Under the pieces are notes generated by a model. That model worked only from the letters and a program-made list of their open reading frames with translations, was not told the DNA's origin and searched no databases. DNA of 59,726 nt from an uncultured Ferrimonas sp. (GTDB taxonomy: Bacteria > Pseudomonadota > Gammaproteobacteria > Enterobacterales > Shewanellaceae), in the NCBI RefSeq assembly GCF_947489035.1, contig NZ_CANLCI010000029.1, positions 1 to 59,726 of the forward strand. The letters are read 5' to 3'. Shown in pieces: positions 35,371 to 46,726 of the stretch. The position numbers and the translations under genes were made by a program. Each line of letters opens with the position of its first letter. Positions within the stretch are counted from its first letter, which is position 1.

Positions 35371-35849
35371 ACCCGATCCTACTTCGAAGCGGCTGTGCCG
35401 CGATTTGTACGCCAATTGTTAACGGCAATTTGAGGGTGAGATGCCACTGTGCTTGCATTTGCTGGCGATTGTGGCAGGGGCGACTTAGGTCGAACGGATC
35501 TTGCTCAAAATGCACGGTAAACTGCCGCCCGCTAGGCAACGGATTTAATGCTTAGGCGAGTAATATTCAGCGAAAAACCCTCGTTAATGCTGAAAAAACG
35601 GACGTCTTGTAACGTTTGTTAAGCGAAAGGTCACTTTCGGTGTCTATCACGCGCATTTTTCATGGCTCAAGATAGCTGCTTGGGGTATGATGCGCCCGAG
35701 TCGCCGTGACGCGGGTCGCAAAAGAGTAAAAAGTTTGCGCTTGGGGTACGTTGGTGTCACCAAAAGATTGGTCTCAATCTTAACACTTCCTTCCTTATAT
35801 CCTCAGCGTTCCGGCACATGGACTTCACAGCAAAGCAGTGCAAGTGAGT
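35371..35849 (+). promoter_or_regulatory. Leader and promoter region of the nqr operon
   Basis: 479 bases without a gene. Visible structure: a small hairpin CGAAAG / CTTTCG at 35624-35639, a possible -10 box TATGAT near 35686, and a GC-rich imperfect palindrome around 35700-35720. The last 100 bases before nqrA are pyrimidine-rich. The long leader of a large respiratory operon may carry post-transcriptional control, but I recognise no riboswitch. Confidence 0.4.
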
Positions 35850-37190
35850 ATGATTACAATAAGTAAAGGATTGGACTTGCCCATCGCCGGCAAGCCAGAA
35901 CAAGTAATTCAGGATGGCCCTGTCGCCACCCGTGTTGCGATCTTAGGTGAAGAATACATTGGCATGCGTCCCACCATGAAAGTAAAGGTGGGCGATACCG
36001 TCAAGAAAGGTCAGCCGATCTTCGAAGACAAGAAAAACCCTGGGGTGATTTTCACTGCCCCTGCCAATGGGACCGTCGCTGAGATCAACCGGGGCGCACA
36101 GCGTGTATTGCAATCGGTCGTTATCGATGTGCAAGGCACTGAAGCCATTAAATTTGACAGCTTCGACGCCGCTCAATTGAGCCAACTTGGTCGTCAAGTC
36201 GTGCAGGACAACCTGGTCAATTCTGGCCTGTGGACCGCCCTGCGTACCCGCCCATTTAGCAAGGTTCCAGCGGTTGGCTCTGCCCCGGCCGGGATCTTTG
36301 TGACCGCCATTGACACCAACCCACTGGCTGCCGATCCGGCGGTGATCATTGCTGAGCAAGCCGAGGCATTTGCCCACGGTTTGCAGGTACTGACCCGCTT
36401 GAGCGACGGCAAAGTGCACCTGTGTCATGCTGCTGTGTCGCCAATCAAGCAAGCGATTGCTGGGGTTGAAGCGCACGCCTTTGGTGGCAAGCACCCAGCA
36501 GGTTTGGTCGGCACTCACATTCACCACATTCTGCCAGCCAGCGCTGAGCGGATGGTGTGGAGCATCAACTACCAAGACGTTATTGCCATCGGCAAGTTGT
36601 TCACCAGCGGTGAACTGCATACCGATCGCGTTATCGCCTTGGCGGGCCCCGCCGTGAAACAACCACGCCTGTTGCGTACCAGCATTGGTGCCGATACGGC
36701 CGAGCTGACCCAAGGTCAGTTGAGCCACGATCACGTTCGCGTGGTGTCCGGTTCGGTGTTGTCGGGTCGTACGGCTGCCGGCGCTCATGGCTTCGTGGGT
36801 CGCTACCACACCCAGTTGACTGTGCTGGAGCAGGGCGACGAGAAAGAACTGTTTGGTTGGGTTATGCCCGGCGGCAACAAGCACTCTTTCACCCGCGCTT
36901 TCTTGTCTCATCTGAGCCCAAGCAAGTTGTTCAACATGACCACCAGCACCGGCGGCTCTAAGCGTGCCATGGTGCCAATTGGTAACTACGAACGCGTAAT
37001 GCCATTGGATGTGTTGCCAACATTGTTGCTGCGCGATTTGATCGCCCGTGACACCGATGCGGCCCAACGTTTAGGCGCACTGGAACTGGATGAAGAAGAT
37101 CTGGCGCTGTGTACCTACGTATGCCCAGGTAAGTACGATTACGGCGTTCAGCTGCGTGCTTGCTTAGACATCATCGAGAGGGAAGGCTAA
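35850..37190 (+). CDS. nqrA: Na+-translocating NADH:quinone reductase subunit A
   Basis: 446 residues. The start [18 protein letters not shown] at 35850 matches the family; a GTG four codons earlier is less likely. Cytoplasmic subunit of the Na+ pump, reported to take part in quinone binding. Typical segments are [62 protein letters not shown] and the C-terminal [15 protein letters not shown]. The stop overlaps the nqrB start as TAATG. First gene of nqrABCDEF-apbE-nqrM. Confidence 0.97.
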   Translation: MITISKGLDLPIAGKPEQVIQDGPVATRVAILGEEYIGMRPTMKVKVGDTVKKGQPIFEDKKNPGVIFTAPANGTVAEINRGAQRVLQSVVIDVQGTEAIKFDSFDAAQLSQLGRQVVQDNLVNSGLWTALRTRPFSKVPAVGSAPAGIFVTAIDTNPLAADPAVIIAEQAEAFAHGLQVLTRLSDGKVHLCHAAVSPIKQAIAGVEAHAFGGKHPAGLVGTHIHHILPASAERMVWSINYQDVIAIGKLFTSGELHTDRVIALAGPAVKQPRLLRTSIGADTAELTQGQLSHDHVRVVSGSVLSGRTAAGAHGFVGRYHTQLTVLEQGDEKELFGWVMPGGNKHSFTRAFLSHLSPSKLFNMTTSTGGSKRAMVPIGNYERVMPLDVLPTLLLRDLIARDTDAAQRLGALELDEEDLALCTYVCPGKYDYGVQLRACLDIIEREG

Positions 37191-38416
37191 TGAGCTTGAA
37201 AAACTTCCTTGAACGTATTGAACCGGACTTCGAGAAGGGCGGTAAATACGAAAAGTGGTACGCCCTGTATGAAGCGGCGGCCACCATCTTTTACACCCCG
37301 GGTCACACGACTCGCGGTGGCACCCACGTGCGTGACAACATCGATCTGAAACGAATGATGATCACCGTGTGGCTGTGTACTTTCCCAGCCATGTTCTTCG
37401 GCATGTACAACGTTGGTTTGCAGGCGCAAGACGCGCTGGCTGCCGGCTTTGCCAGCCCAGACGTGTGGCAGGTTGCCCTATTTGAGTTACTCGGCGGCAA
37501 GATGAGCGCCGATCTCGGTATCGGCGGCTTAATGTTCTACGGCGCCTGTTTCTTCCTGCCTATCTACGCGGTGACCTTCGCCGTGGGTGGATTCTGGGAA
37601 GTGGTGTTTGCCTCAGTTCGTAAGCACGAGATCAACGAAGGTTTCTTCGTTACCTCAGTGTTGTTCGCACTGACGCTGCCAGCCACCATCCCACTGTGGC
37701 AGGTTGCCTTGGGCATCACCTTCGGTGTGGTTGTGGCCAAAGAGCTGTTTGGTGGCACCGGCCGTAACTTCTTGAACCCAGCGTTGGCCGGTCGTGCCTT
37801 CCTGTTCTTCGCTTACCCAGCGCAGATCTCCGGTGACGAAGTGTGGATCGCTGCAGACGGTTTCTCTGGCGCAACCATGTTGTCGCAAGCCGCTTCAGGG
37901 GTGAAAGACTTCGCCGACTACGGTTGGATGGCTGCGTTCTCTGATCCACAGTGGTGGGACAGCTTCATTGGCACCATCGGTGGCAGTGTTGGTGAAACCA
38001 GCACCTTGGCCTTGGCCATTGGTGGCTTGGTTATCATGTACACCCGTATTGCGGCATGGCGCATTGTGCTGGGCGTAATGGCGGGCATGATTGCCACAAC
38101 GGCACTGTTTAACAGCATCGGTTCTGATAGCAACTACATGTTCAACGTTCCGTGGACGTGGCACCTGGTTATGGGTGGCTTCGCCTTCGGTATGTTCTTC
38201 ATGGCGACGGACCCCGTGTCCGCCTCTTTCACCAACCAAGGTAAGTGGGCTTACGGCGCACTGATTGGGGTGATGGTGGTGTTGATCCGCGTGGTTAACC
38301 CAGCCTATCCAGAAGGGATGATGTTGGCGATTCTGTTCGCTAACTTGTGGGCGCCACTGTTCGATTACTTCGTGGCACAGTCCAACATTAAGCGGAGGCT
38401 GGCACGCAATGTCTAA
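37190..38416 (+). CDS. nqrB: Na+-NQR subunit B
   Basis: A 408-residue integral membrane subunit with about ten helices. The start at 37190 gives [19 protein letters not shown] as in the family. FMN is attached covalently to a threonine in the SGAT motif ([15 protein letters not shown]), which is present. [20 protein letters not shown] is also characteristic. It binds riboflavin and carries part of the Na+ path. It overlaps nqrC by eight bases. Confidence 0.97.
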   Translation: MSLKNFLERIEPDFEKGGKYEKWYALYEAAATIFYTPGHTTRGGTHVRDNIDLKRMMITVWLCTFPAMFFGMYNVGLQAQDALAAGFASPDVWQVALFELLGGKMSADLGIGGLMFYGACFFLPIYAVTFAVGGFWEVVFASVRKHEINEGFFVTSVLFALTLPATIPLWQVALGITFGVVVAKELFGGTGRNFLNPALAGRAFLFFAYPAQISGDEVWIAADGFSGATMLSQAASGVKDFADYGWMAAFSDPQWWDSFIGTIGGSVGETSTLALAIGGLVIMYTRIAAWRIVLGVMAGMIATTALFNSIGSDSNYMFNVPWTWHLVMGGFAFGMFFMATDPVSASFTNQGKWAYGALIGVMVVLIRVVNPAYPEGMMLAILFANLWAPLFDYFVAQSNIKRRLARNV

Positions 38417-39185
38417 ATCCAATGACTCCTTTGGCAAAACCGTTGGTGTGGTACTGGGCTTATGTCTGGTGTGTTCACTGGTGGTGTCTGGCACTGCGGT
38501 GGCGTTAAAGCCACAGCAGATCCAGAACAAGCTGCAAGATAAGCAAAAGTACATCCTGGAAGCGGCGGGCATCGCCGTTGAAGGCGGCGACGTTGCGGGA
38601 ACTTACGTGAAGTTCATCGAACCGCGGGTGGTTAACTTTGACAGCGGCGCTTACCAAAACGACATCGATCCGGTGCTGTACGACCAACGTAAAGCAGCAC
38701 GAGATCCTGATACTTCCTCTAAGCCAAACAACGACATTGCCTCGATCAGCCGCCGTGCTGATAACGGCTTGGTGTACTTGGTGAAAGACGAAGCGGGTCA
38801 GGTGAAAACCGTGATCTTGCCTGTGCATGGCTACGGCTTGTGGTCAACCATGTACGGCTTCTTGTCGCTGAGCAGCGATCTCAACACCATTCAAGCAATG
38901 GTGTACTACGAGCAGGGTGAAACCCCAGGCTTGGGTGCCGAGGTTGAAAACCCACGCTGGAAAGCGCTGTGGCCCAACAAAGTGGCTTTTGATAACGACG
39001 GCAACGTTGCGATTAAAGTGGTTAAAGGCGGCGCCAAAGCCGACGACATCCACGGGGTTGATGGCTTATCTGGTGCAACGCTAACCAGTAACGGCGTGAC
39101 CAACAGCTTGGTATTTTGGCTGGGCGCAGAAGGCTACGGCAACTTTATTGCTAAGGCTCGTAACGGAGGTCTGAACAATGGCTAA
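38409..39185 (+). CDS. nqrC: Na+-NQR subunit C
   Basis: 258 residues with one N-terminal membrane helix (about 10-33) and a large periplasmic domain. The covalent FMN site SGAT is in [31 protein letters not shown] and [17 protein letters not shown] are family-typical. ApbE, encoded four genes downstream, is the expected flavin transferase. It overlaps nqrD by eight bases. Confidence 0.97.
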   Translation: MSKSNDSFGKTVGVVLGLCLVCSLVVSGTAVALKPQQIQNKLQDKQKYILEAAGIAVEGGDVAGTYVKFIEPRVVNFDSGAYQNDIDPVLYDQRKAARDPDTSSKPNNDIASISRRADNGLVYLVKDEAGQVKTVILPVHGYGLWSTMYGFLSLSSDLNTIQAMVYYEQGETPGLGAEVENPRWKALWPNKVAFDNDGNVAIKVVKGGAKADDIHGVDGLSGATLTSNGVTNSLVFWLGAEGYGNFIAKARNGGLNNG

Positions 39186-39810
39186 TCAGCAGTCACTTAA
39201 AGAGGTTCTGATTGGTCCTATTTGGGCCAACAACCCGATTGCGTTGCAGGTGTTGGGTGTGTGTTCTGCCTTGGCAGTAACCACCCGAATGGAGACCGCT
39301 CTGGTAATGTCGTTGGCATTAACCGTGGTAACCGCGTTCTCTAACCTGTTTATCTCAATGATGCGTAACCACATCCCATCGAGCGTGCGGATCATCGTGC
39401 AGATGACCATCATCGCTTCGCTGGTAATTGTGGTGGATCAGATACTGAAGGCCTACGCCTTTGAGATCTCGAAGCAGCTGTCGGTATTCGTTGGTTTGAT
39501 CATTACCAACTGTATTGTAATGGGTCGTGCCGAAGCCTACGCCATGAAGGAGCCGCCACTGCGCAGCTTCGTCGATGGCATCGGCAACGGTTTGGGTTAC
39601 TCGGTGATCCTGCTCAGCGTTGGCTTCTTCCGTGAATTGCTGGGCAACGGCACCCTGTTTGGTATCGAGATCTTTACCAAGGTGTCTGAAGGCGGTTGGT
39701 ACTACCCCAACGGTCTGATGTCGTTCCCACCAAGCGCGTTCTTCTTGATTGGTTTCCTTATCTGGGCAATTCGCACCTGGAAGCCAGACCAAGTAGAGCC
39801 TAAGGAGTAA
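39178..39810 (+). CDS. nqrD: Na+-NQR subunit D
   Basis: A 210-residue integral membrane subunit with six helices, homologous to Rnf[36 protein letters not shown] is a diagnostic N-terminus, and [18 protein letters not shown] carries the conserved cysteine that in NqrD/NqrE pairs coordinates an iron centre in the membrane. Six bases separate it from nqrE. Confidence 0.97.
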   Translation: MANQQSLKEVLIGPIWANNPIALQVLGVCSALAVTTRMETALVMSLALTVVTAFSNLFISMMRNHIPSSVRIIVQMTIIASLVIVVDQILKAYAFEISKQLSVFVGLIITNCIVMGRAEAYAMKEPPLRSFVDGIGNGLGYSVILLSVGFFRELLGNGTLFGIEIFTKVSEGGWYYPNGLMSFPPSAFFLIGFLIWAIRTWKPDQVEPKE

Positions 39811-39815
39811 GCGCG

Positions 39816-40424
39816 ATGGAACATTACATTAGCCTGTTTATTAAGGCGATCTTCATTGAAAACATGGCCCTGAGCTTCTTCTTGGGCATGTGTACCTTCT
39901 TGGCCGTATCCAAGAAAGTGTCTACGGCGATTGGCCTGGGTGTTGCGGTTATTGCGGTACTGACCCTAGCGGTTCCAGTTAACCAGCTTATCTACTCCAA
40001 CATTCTGGCGCCGGGCGCGCTGGCTTGGGCTGGCTTGCCAGACGCGGATCTGAGCTTCCTTAACTTCATTACCTTCATTGGGGTAATTGCGGCTTTGGTG
40101 CAGATCTTGGAAATGACCTTGGATAAGTACTTCCCGCCGCTGTACAACGCGCTGGGGATCTTCCTGCCACTGATCACCGTAAACTGTGCCATCTTCGGTG
40201 CCGTATCGTTTATGGCCAACAAAGACTACAGCTTCAGCGAATCGGTAGTGTTTGGCTTGGGCGCAGGCATTGGTTGGGCGCTGGCATTGGTATTGCTGGC
40301 TTCCATCCGTGAAAAGATGAAGTACTCCGACGTACCGGATGGACTGCGTGGCTTAGGGATTACCTTTGTTACCGCTGGTCTGATGGCTCTGGGCTTTATG
40401 TCCTTTTCCGGGGTGTCGCTGTAA
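39816..40424 (+). CDS. nqrE: Na+-NQR subunit E
   Basis: A 202-residue membrane subunit, homologous to NqrD and RnfA in inverted topology. [21 protein letters not shown] and [15 protein letters not shown] hold the conserved cysteines of the intramembrane Fe centre. The end matches the family ([15 protein letters not shown]). 35 bases separate it from nqrF. Confidence 0.97.
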   Translation: MEHYISLFIKAIFIENMALSFFLGMCTFLAVSKKVSTAIGLGVAVIAVLTLAVPVNQLIYSNILAPGALAWAGLPDADLSFLNFITFIGVIAALVQILEMTLDKYFPPLYNALGIFLPLITVNCAIFGAVSFMANKDYSFSESVVFGLGAGIGWALALVLLASIREKMKYSDVPDGLRGLGITFVTAGLMALGFMSFSGVSL

Positions 40425-40459
40425 GCGGCGCGAACGTAGAGAAGTTAAAGGAATAGTCG

Positions 40460-41683
40460 ATGGAAATTATACTCGGCGTTGGCATGTTTACCGCGATTGT
40501 TATCTTGTTGGTGTTCGTAATTTTGTTTGCGAAATCCAAGTTGGTACCAGAAGGCGACGTAACCATCAGCATTAACGGTGACGCGGATAAAGCGATCACC
40601 ACCCAGCCTGGCGACAAGCTGCTGGGCGCGCTGGCCGGCAATGGCATCTTTATCTCGTCTGCCTGTGGTGGCGGTGGCTCTTGTGGCCAGTGTCGCGTCA
40701 AGGTACACGAAGGTGGCGGTGACATTCTGCCAACCGAAACCAGCCACGTGAACAAGCGTGAAGCCCGTGAAGGCTGTCGTTTGGCCTGTCAGGTTGCGGT
40801 GAAGCAAGACATGGACATTGAACTGCCTGAAGAGGTGTTCGGTGTGAAGCAGTGGGAGTGCGAGGTTATCTCTAACGATAACAAAGCCACTTTCATTAAA
40901 GAGCTGAAACTGGGCATTCCAGATGGCGAATCGGTGCCGTTCCGTGCCGGTGGTTACATCCAGATTGAAGCCCCTGCGCACCACGTTAAGTACGCTGATT
41001 TTGATGTACCAGCAGAATACCGTGGCGACTGGGAGCACTTCGGCTTCTTCAAGTTAGAGTCCAAAGTAGACGAGCCAACGCTGCGCGCCTACTCCATGGC
41101 TAACTACCCTGAAGAAGAAGGCATCATCATGTTGAACGTGCGTATTGCAACGCCGCCGCCGCGCAACATGGAGCTGCCACCGGGCAAGATGTCTTCTTAC
41201 ATTTGGAGCCTAAAAGCGGGCGACAAAGTGATGATCTCTGGTCCATTTGGCGAATTCTTTGCCAAAGAAACCGAAGCCGAAATGGTGTTTGTGGGTGGCG
41301 GTGCTGGTATGGCACCAATGCGTTCACACATCTTCGATCAGCTTAAGCGTCTTAATTCTAAGCGTAAGATCTCGTTCTGGTACGGTGCACGTTCCAAGCG
41401 CGAAATGTTCTACGTTGAAGATTTCGATGGCTTGGCAGCCGACAACAGCAACTTCCAGTGGCACGTAGCCCTGTCCGATCCTCAGCCAGAGGATAACTGG
41501 GACGGCTACACCGGCTTCATCCACAACGTATTGTTTGAACAATACTTGAAGGATCACGACGCCCCAGAAGATTGTGAATTCTACATGTGTGGTCCACCGA
41601 TGATGAACGCAGCGGTAATCAACATGTTGAAGGAACTTGGTGTTGAAGACGAAAACATTCTGTTGGATGATTTCGGCGGATAA
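40460..41683 (+). CDS. nqrF: Na+-NQR subunit F (NADH-oxidising flavoprotein)
   Basis: 407 residues. One N-terminal helix (about 5-24) is followed by a [2Fe-2S] ferredoxin domain ([17 protein letters not shown], with a fourth cysteine in GCRLACQV), then an FAD domain ([13 protein letters not shown]) and an NADH domain ([29 protein letters not shown]). It takes hydride from NADH and passes electrons to the membrane subunits. The C-terminus DDFGG is family-typical. apbE follows after 23 bases. Confidence 0.97.
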   Translation: MEIILGVGMFTAIVILLVFVILFAKSKLVPEGDVTISINGDADKAITTQPGDKLLGALAGNGIFISSACGGGGSCGQCRVKVHEGGGDILPTETSHVNKREAREGCRLACQVAVKQDMDIELPEEVFGVKQWECEVISNDNKATFIKELKLGIPDGESVPFRAGGYIQIEAPAHHVKYADFDVPAEYRGDWEHFGFFKLESKVDEPTLRAYSMANYPEEEGIIMLNVRIATPPPRNMELPPGKMSSYIWSLKAGDKVMISGPFGEFFAKETEAEMVFVGGGAGMAPMRSHIFDQLKRLNSKRKISFWYGARSKREMFYVEDFDGLAADNSNFQWHVALSDPQPEDNWDGYTGFIHNVLFEQYLKDHDAPEDCEFYMCGPPMMNAAVINMLKELGVEDENILLDDFGG

Positions 41684-41706
41684 GCCATAACTTCAAGCGA
41701 GTATTG

Positions 41707-42747
41707 ATGCAAAATCATATCGTAATTAAGTGGCTGGCCCTTCTGGGGCTGGCCCTTGTTGTTTCTGTGGGGCTGAGCGGTTGTGCTCCGGCGCCACAAA
41801 TCGTCAAGATCGAGGGTGCCACCATGGGCACCAGTTACCACATCAGCTGGGTGGGCAAGGCGGAGGATGCCGCGGCCATGAAGGCCAAGGTGGATGCCCG
41901 TTTGGTGGCGGTGAATCAGTCGATGTCGCACTGGCAGCCCGATTCCTTGATCAGCCAATTTAACCGCTTGGATAGCACCGAGCCGATGACCATCGATCCC
42001 GACTTTGCCACGGTGATGGCCGAGTCGATCTGGTTGGCGGAGCAAACCAACGGCGCCTTGGATGTGACCATTGCGCCGGTGATTGATCTGTGGGGCTTTG
42101 GCCCCGATGGCCACGTCGAGCGAGCCCCGAGCAGCAAAGCGATCGCCACCGCGCAGATGCTGACCGGCATCGACAAGCTTACTTTAAGCAATTTGCGCCT
42201 CAGCAAATCGGAGCCGCTGTTAACGCTGAACCTGTCGGCCATCGCCAAGGGCTTTGGGGTTGACGCAGTGGCGGATCTGCTGGAGCAGCACGACATCGGC
42301 AATTACATGGTCGAGATCGGCGGCGAACTGCGAGTGCGCGGGGTCAAGCCAGCGCAGCAACCGTGGCGGATTGCGGTTGAACGCCCGGATCCAGAGGGGC
42401 GGCAAGTGTTTGAAGTGATCGCACCGGGCAACAACGCGGTGGCCACCTCTGGCGATTATCGCAACTTCTTCGAGCAAGATGGGGTGCGTTTTTCCCACCT
42501 GATCGATCCTCGCAGCGGCAGCCCAATCACCAATCGAGTGGCCTCGGTTACGGTGATCAGCCCATCCAGCATGCGGGCCGATGGCTTTGCCACCGCCTTT
42601 AGCGTGCTTGGCAGCAAAGCCAGTTTGGCCTACGCAAACAGCCACGGCTTGGCGATAATGTTGATTGAAAAGCGTCGTGATGGGGAATTTGATACCCACT
42701 ACAGCGAGGCGTTTAAGCCTTACCTGCAGGACAAAAAGGAGCAGTAG
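41707..42747 (+). CDS. apbE: FAD:protein FMN transferase
   Basis: 346 residues. The signal peptide ends in a lipobox GLSGC (about Cys25), so it is anchored in the periplasm. Motifs: EGATMGTSYHISWVG, NQSMSHWQPDSLISQFN, LNLSAIAKGFGVDAVADLL, MVEIGGELRVRG and the metal-binding TSGDYRNFFEQDG region near RFSHLIDPRSGSP. It moves FMN from FAD to the threonines of NqrB and NqrC, so its place between nqrF and nqrM is functional. ATG 41707 is preferred over the adjacent TTG. Confidence 0.95.
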   Translation: MQNHIVIKWLALLGLALVVSVGLSGCAPAPQIVKIEGATMGTSYHISWVGKAEDAAAMKAKVDARLVAVNQSMSHWQPDSLISQFNRLDSTEPMTIDPDFATVMAESIWLAEQTNGALDVTIAPVIDLWGFGPDGHVERAPSSKAIATAQMLTGIDKLTLSNLRLSKSEPLLTLNLSAIAKGFGVDAVADLLEQHDIGNYMVEIGGELRVRGVKPAQQPWRIAVERPDPEGRQVFEVIAPGNNAVATSGDYRNFFEQDGVRFSHLIDPRSGSPITNRVASVTVISPSSMRADGFATAFSVLGSKASLAYANSHGLAIMLIEKRRDGEFDTHYSEAFKPYLQDKKEQ

Positions 42748-42753
42748 CGCAGT

Positions 42754-42975
42754 ATGGAAACCTTTATTGGCACCTTTGTGGTGTTTGTCAGCTTGTTTGT
42801 GCTGATGTCGATCGGCTACATCGTTAAGCGCAAAGCCGTGAGCGGCTCCTGCGGTGGCTTGGCTAACGTGGGCGTCGACAAAGAGTGTGATTGCCCCGAG
42901 CCCTGCGATAAACGCAAGGCCCGTGAAGCACAGGCTCAGCGTGAACAAGATTATCAGCAGAACCGGATCATCTAA
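42754..42975 (+). CDS. nqrM: Na+-NQR maturation protein NqrM
   Basis: A 73-residue protein of the former DUF539 family. One membrane helix (about 5-24) is followed by a short cytoplasmic tail with four conserved cysteines (SGSCGGLANVGVDKECDCPEPC). NqrM is required to deliver iron to the cysteine site formed by NqrD and NqrE. It closes the operon, six bases after apbE, and a strong terminator follows. Confidence 0.93.
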   Translation: METFIGTFVVFVSLFVLMSIGYIVKRKAVSGSCGGLANVGVDKECDCPEPCDKRKAREAQAQREQDYQQNRII

Positions 42976-42991
42976 GCGAACTGCACAAAAT

Positions 42992-43021
42992 GAAAAAAAG
43001 GCCCCAACGGGCCTTTTTTTG
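42992..43021 (+). terminator. Intrinsic terminator of the nqr operon
   Basis: Arms AAAAAAAGGCCC / GGGCCTTTTTTT around a four-base loop. It ends the nqr-apbE-nqrM transcript. Confidence 0.9.
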
Positions 43022-43114
43022 TGTCCGCGGCAATCTTGCAAAAACTTCACATTTGGATAAGTTGGTTACTTAACAATAAATTATAAGCGCTTAGCGCCCC
43101 CCTGCAGGAAAGAT

Positions 43115-45109
43115 ATGCACATCCTACGTCGCTCCATTACCCGCCAACTGGTGGCCGCCATCGGTGGCACCGTCTTCGTTATTTTAGCCATTCGCAGTGT
43201 GATGACCGTCAGCAACGACGCCGCTGCGGCTCGGGTGAATCTGGATCAAGGGATCCACCAACTGATCACACTGAAAAGTGCCCAGATCAGCGGTTTTTGG
43301 GAAGCGCGGGGGCAGATCATCCACAGCGTCTTTGCCAATCCACAAGTGCGTGGTTTTTTCCGCGACTACAACGACCGCGGTGGCAGCTTGGCCGGCAATG
43401 ACGATTACCCCAAGGTGGTGGATTACTTTCGTTACTTCTCGGCCCAAGACAGCAGCATTAAAAGCGTGTTCTTTGGCTCGGAAAACACCCACGAATATTT
43501 TGATATTGAGGGGCGCTATGAAGGCGATCCCAACTACTACACCAGCCGTCGACCGTGGTGGGATGAAGCCAAAAGCAACAACCGCCTTTACGTCTCGGAT
43601 CCCGCCGTGGATGCCAACGATGGCTCGGTGTCTGCCACTATTAAACAAGCGATCTTTGATAACGATGGCCGCTTTTTAGGGATCGGCGGCATGGATATTC
43701 TGGTTACCACCATCGGCCAGCAGCTGCTGTCGCAAGTGCAATACCAAGATGAAGGCATGGCTTTTTTGGTGACCGAGCAGGGCAATGCGGTTTACTTTCC
43801 CGGGTTTGATAATAACTTTAAGCCCGGTGATGGCTTGGCCACATTAGCCGATGCCCACCCAGGCTTTAGCGAGTTGCAAACGGCGCTGAAAAACCAGCAA
43901 CAAGGGCAGGCACAGGTAAATTACGATGGGGTCGAGATGGAGGTGCACTGGGTGCCGGTATCCAGTGATTACCCTTACCTGAACTGGCGCCTTGGGTTGA
44001 TGCTGCCCAAAGCGTATCTGGATCAGCAGATCAGCGAGGTGCGCTTAACCAGCGCCATGAGCGGCCTGTTTATTACCCTGTTGCTGTCGTTGGCGGTGTG
44101 GGCGTTACTGCTGCCACTGCGTAAGCAATTGCGTCGCCTGTTAACGGCGATGGAAGAGATCGGCGACGGCGAAGCGGATCTGCGCTTGCGGATCGACAAC
44201 AATCGCATTGATGAACTGGGGCAGTTGGCCCGTGCCTTTAACCGCTTTGCCGAGCGAGTGCACCAACTGGTGAAGCAGTCCAACGGCATGACCCAATCGG
44301 TGTTGGACGCCTCTGACAACGCCAAGCAGGTCAGCCAATCCACAGCCGGGGCGTTAGTGGAACAACAGCTGCAAATCGATTCGGTCAGCACCGCCACCAC
44401 CGAAATGGCGCAAACCAGCCACGAGATGGCCAGCAGTGCCGCGCGGGTGGCCGAGCACGCCGAGCGCGCCCAAGGGGAGATGCGCCAAGCAGTGGCAGTG
44501 GTGGACAACGCCGAGCAAAGCTTGGGGCGCTTGAATTCACAGGTGCAGCAGGCCACCAGCGTGGTTACCCACCTGCAGGAGAACTCCAACCGCATTGGCG
44601 AGGTGCTGGAAGTGATCCGCAACATCGCCGAGCAAACCAACTTGCTGGCGCTCAATGCTGCCATTGAGGCCGCCCGAGCTGGCGAGCAAGGCCGCGGCTT
44701 TGCGGTGGTGGCCGACGAAGTGCGTACCTTAGCGTCGCGCACCCAAGATTCCACCGCCAACATTCAAACCATCATTGAGCAGCTGCAGCAGTCCAGTTTT
44801 GCAGCCCAGCAAGCGATGCAGCAAAGTTGCGATGAAGCCCAAGCCTCAGAAGCGATCAGCCAACAGCTGCAACAGGCACTCAACCAGACCAATCAAGCGG
44901 TGGATGGCATTCAATCGCAGATCCAAGAGATTGGCGCGGCCATTAGCCAGCAAGCCTCGGTTGCGGTAGAGATTGATGAAAAGGTGGCGACGGTACGATT
45001 ACTGGCCGAAAGCAGCGGCGAAGCCTCCGCCAGTTTAGACAGCGCCGTGCAGGAGATGAGCCATTCGGCGGATCAAATTGCGGCGCAGATGCAGCAGTTT
45101 AAGGTGTGA
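43115..45109 (+). CDS. Methyl-accepting chemotaxis protein with Cache sensor domain
   Basis: 664 residues. First membrane helix about 12-31, periplasmic double-Cache-like region to about 305 ([39 protein letters not shown] is a dCache_1 pattern typical of small-ligand binding), second helix about 308-328, HAMP domain, then a long coiled-coil signalling domain with the hairpin tip ([40 protein letters not shown]). It senses an unknown small molecule and controls CheA. The C-terminus has no CheR-docking pentapeptide. A tandem repeat begins directly after its stop. Confidence 0.93.
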   Translation: MHILRRSITRQLVAAIGGTVFVILAIRSVMTVSNDAAAARVNLDQGIHQLITLKSAQISGFWEARGQIIHSVFANPQVRGFFRDYNDRGGSLAGNDDYPKVVDYFRYFSAQDSSIKSVFFGSENTHEYFDIEGRYEGDPNYYTSRRPWWDEAKSNNRLYVSDPAVDANDGSVSATIKQAIFDNDGRFLGIGGMDILVTTIGQQLLSQVQYQDEGMAFLVTEQGNAVYFPGFDNNFKPGDGLATLADAHPGFSELQTALKNQQQGQAQVNYDGVEMEVHWVPVSSDYPYLNWRLGLMLPKAYLDQQISEVRLTSAMSGLFITLLLSLAVWALLLPLRKQLRRLLTAMEEIGDGEADLRLRIDNNRIDELGQLARAFNRFAERVHQLVKQSNGMTQSVLDASDNAKQVSQSTAGALVEQQLQIDSVSTATTEMAQTSHEMASSAARVAEHAERAQGEMRQAVAVVDNAEQSLGRLNSQVQQATSVVTHLQENSNRIGEVLEVIRNIAEQTNLLALNAAIEAARAGEQGRGFAVVADEVRTLASRTQDSTANIQTIIEQLQQSSFAAQQAMQQSCDEAQASEAISQQLQQALNQTNQAVDGIQSQIQEIGAAISQQASVAVEIDEKVATVRLLAESSGEASASLDSAVQEMSHSADQIAAQMQQFKV

Positions 45110-45192
45110 TAGTCGCTTAGTCGCTTAGTCGCTTAGTCGCTTAGTCGCTTAGTCGCTTAGTCGCTTAGTCGCTTAGTCGCTTAGTCGCTTAG
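45110..45192 (+). repeat. Tandem repeat, ten copies of the 8-mer AGTCGCTT
   Basis: Exactly ten uninterrupted copies fill 45111-45190, with a matching T before and AG after. The array starts one base after the chemoreceptor stop codon. The period of eight is not a multiple of three and every copy contributes TAG, so no frame can read through. Perfect identity means recent expansion and likely length variation between strains. Confidence 0.97.
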
Positions 45193-45449
45193 CTGTGGGC
45201 TCGGCGACTAGGCTGCCCTTGCCGTTGATGCAGCCTCAAGCCCGTGGCCACGGCAACCGCTATCCAAAAAAAATCGGTCATTTCGTCAGCGTATTGCGAT
45301 GGCGGCAGCCCCGTGCGCGTGATCGGCTTCACGAATGGGATTTGCTGGTGGGGCAATTGTCACAGCTTTGAACTGGTTCACATCCCTTCGGTAGGGTTAA
45401 ACGGTAGGGCACCGTATGATGGGGCTAAGCACTAGATCGAGACTCACCG
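45193..45449 (+). other. Intergenic region before the HD-GYP gene
   Basis: About 257 bases, GC-rich, with no supported gene. A 63-codon open frame at 45244-45435 lacks a ribosome binding site and protein-like composition. The promoter of the next gene must be here. Confidence 0.4.
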
Positions 45450-46574
45450 ATGAAAAAACTGATGCCCTTGTATCAGCTGATCGCCTCCGAAGGGGGCGCA
45501 GAACAAACACTGACCGCCGCTTATCAGTGGTTACATCAACAATATCCGTTGCTAAGCCGTTTTTGCGTTGCCTCGGTTGAGAAGGACGAAGTGTATAACT
45601 TCTTTGTGCGCGATCGCTTCCAAGGCCGCCACAGTGAAGACGTCTATCAGAGCCAGATGGCGTTATCGCCAACGCTGGCGCAGATCAGCAAAGCGCAAGG
45701 GTTTGCCCACCTGTCGGATCTGCACCGCATCGACAGCGGCAACGAACGCATCAGTACCATGCGGGCTCGCGGTCACCGCAGTAGCTTTACCTTTGCGATT
45801 AAAACCGACGAAAAACTGTTGGGCTTCATGTTCTTCAACAGCAGCGAAGTGGGTTACTTCGATAGCCCAGCGATTCAGGATGAATTTATCCAGATCGCGC
45901 AGTTGCTGGCGCAGGTTAAGCTTTATTTTAATTGGCGAGTAAACACCCTCGATACCGCGTTAAGCCTCACTCTGAACATGGGCCACGATCGCGATCCGGA
46001 AACCCAAGAGCACCTAGAGCGCATGACCGCCTACAGCGTGCTGATCGCTCAGTATTTGGCTGAGGATCATAAAGTGACCAACTCCGATGTGATCACCGTG
46101 CGCCGCTACGCCCGCTACCACGACATCGGCAAATACCGGATCCAAGACGACATCTTGTTCAGTAGCGAACGCTTCACCCCAGAGCAGCGGCAAGTGATGA
46201 ATCAACACTGCCAGTTTGGCTGCGACATCATCAGCAATGTGGAACAACAGATGGGAGTGGATAACCCCAAACTGTTGAAGCGGCTTAAAAACATCATTCT
46301 GCACCACCACGAACGCTATGATGGCAAAGGCTACCCTTATGGCCTTGCCGCGAACGACATTCCAATCGAAGCGCGCATCATTACCGTGGCCGATGTGTTT
46401 GATGCGCTGCTGAGCGAACGCAAATACAAGCCCGCGTGGCCCCTGGCCGACGCCTGCCAATTTATGCGGGAGCACAGCGGCACCATGTTTGATCCCGATT
46501 GCGTTGACGCACTGTTGGCGCAGCTGGATAAAGTAGCCAAGATCCGCACCCGCTTTGTTGATCGCTGCGATTAA
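45450..46574 (+). CDS. HD-GYP domain protein, probable cyclic di-GMP phosphodiesterase
   Basis: 374 residues. The N-terminal part (about 15-170) looks like a GAF-type sensor (SRFCVASVEKDEVYNFFV, SSFTFAIKTDEKLLGFMFF). The C-terminal HD-GYP domain has RYARYHDIGKYRIQDDIL with the HD pair, the HHHERYDGKGYPYGL signature and RIITVADVFDALLSERKYKPA. All canonical metal and GYP residues are present, so hydrolysis of c-di-GMP is likely. Adjacent to a chemoreceptor, it may link motility and signalling. The gene is monocistronic. Confidence 0.9.
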   Translation: MKKLMPLYQLIASEGGAEQTLTAAYQWLHQQYPLLSRFCVASVEKDEVYNFFVRDRFQGRHSEDVYQSQMALSPTLAQISKAQGFAHLSDLHRIDSGNERISTMRARGHRSSFTFAIKTDEKLLGFMFFNSSEVGYFDSPAIQDEFIQIAQLLAQVKLYFNWRVNTLDTALSLTLNMGHDRDPETQEHLERMTAYSVLIAQYLAEDHKVTNSDVITVRRYARYHDIGKYRIQDDILFSSERFTPEQRQVMNQHCQFGCDIISNVEQQMGVDNPKLLKRLKNIILHHHERYDGKGYPYGLAANDIPIEARIITVADVFDALLSERKYKPAWPLADACQFMREHSGTMFDPDCVDALLAQLDKVAKIRTRFVDRCD

Positions 46575-46657
46575 ATTCAGCGGCCGAACACCCGCCATTG
46601 TGGCCGCTCACCCAGCGCAATAAGTTGGGCTGACAGCAGCCCAGCGCCAGTGCTACA

Positions 46658-46681
46658 CTAACTGTGTTTTTATACAGTGTT
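46658..46681 (+). promoter_or_regulatory. LexA (SOS) box upstream of dinB
   Basis: The palindrome CTGTGTTTTTATACAG (CTG-N10-CAG) at 46662-46677 fits the gammaproteobacterial LexA consensus CTGTATATATATACAG. It sits about 50 bases before the dinB start, where LexA would block the promoter. Confidence 0.85.
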
Positions 46682-46726
46682 GCGTGGCGCCAACAGGCGC
46701 TGCGCCCCAAGCAGTGATGGCGGGCA

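Noticed and set aside
35943..37067. A 374-codon open frame antisense to nqrA
   Set aside because: It lies wholly inside nqrA on the other strand, and its composition is that of a codon-bias shadow.
45110..45192. The 8-mer array as a CRISPR
   Set aside because: Units are directly adjacent with no spacers, and there are no cas genes nearby.
45244..45435. 63-codon frame between the 8-mer repeat and the HD-GYP gene
   Set aside because: No ribosome binding site and no domain; it appears to be chance.
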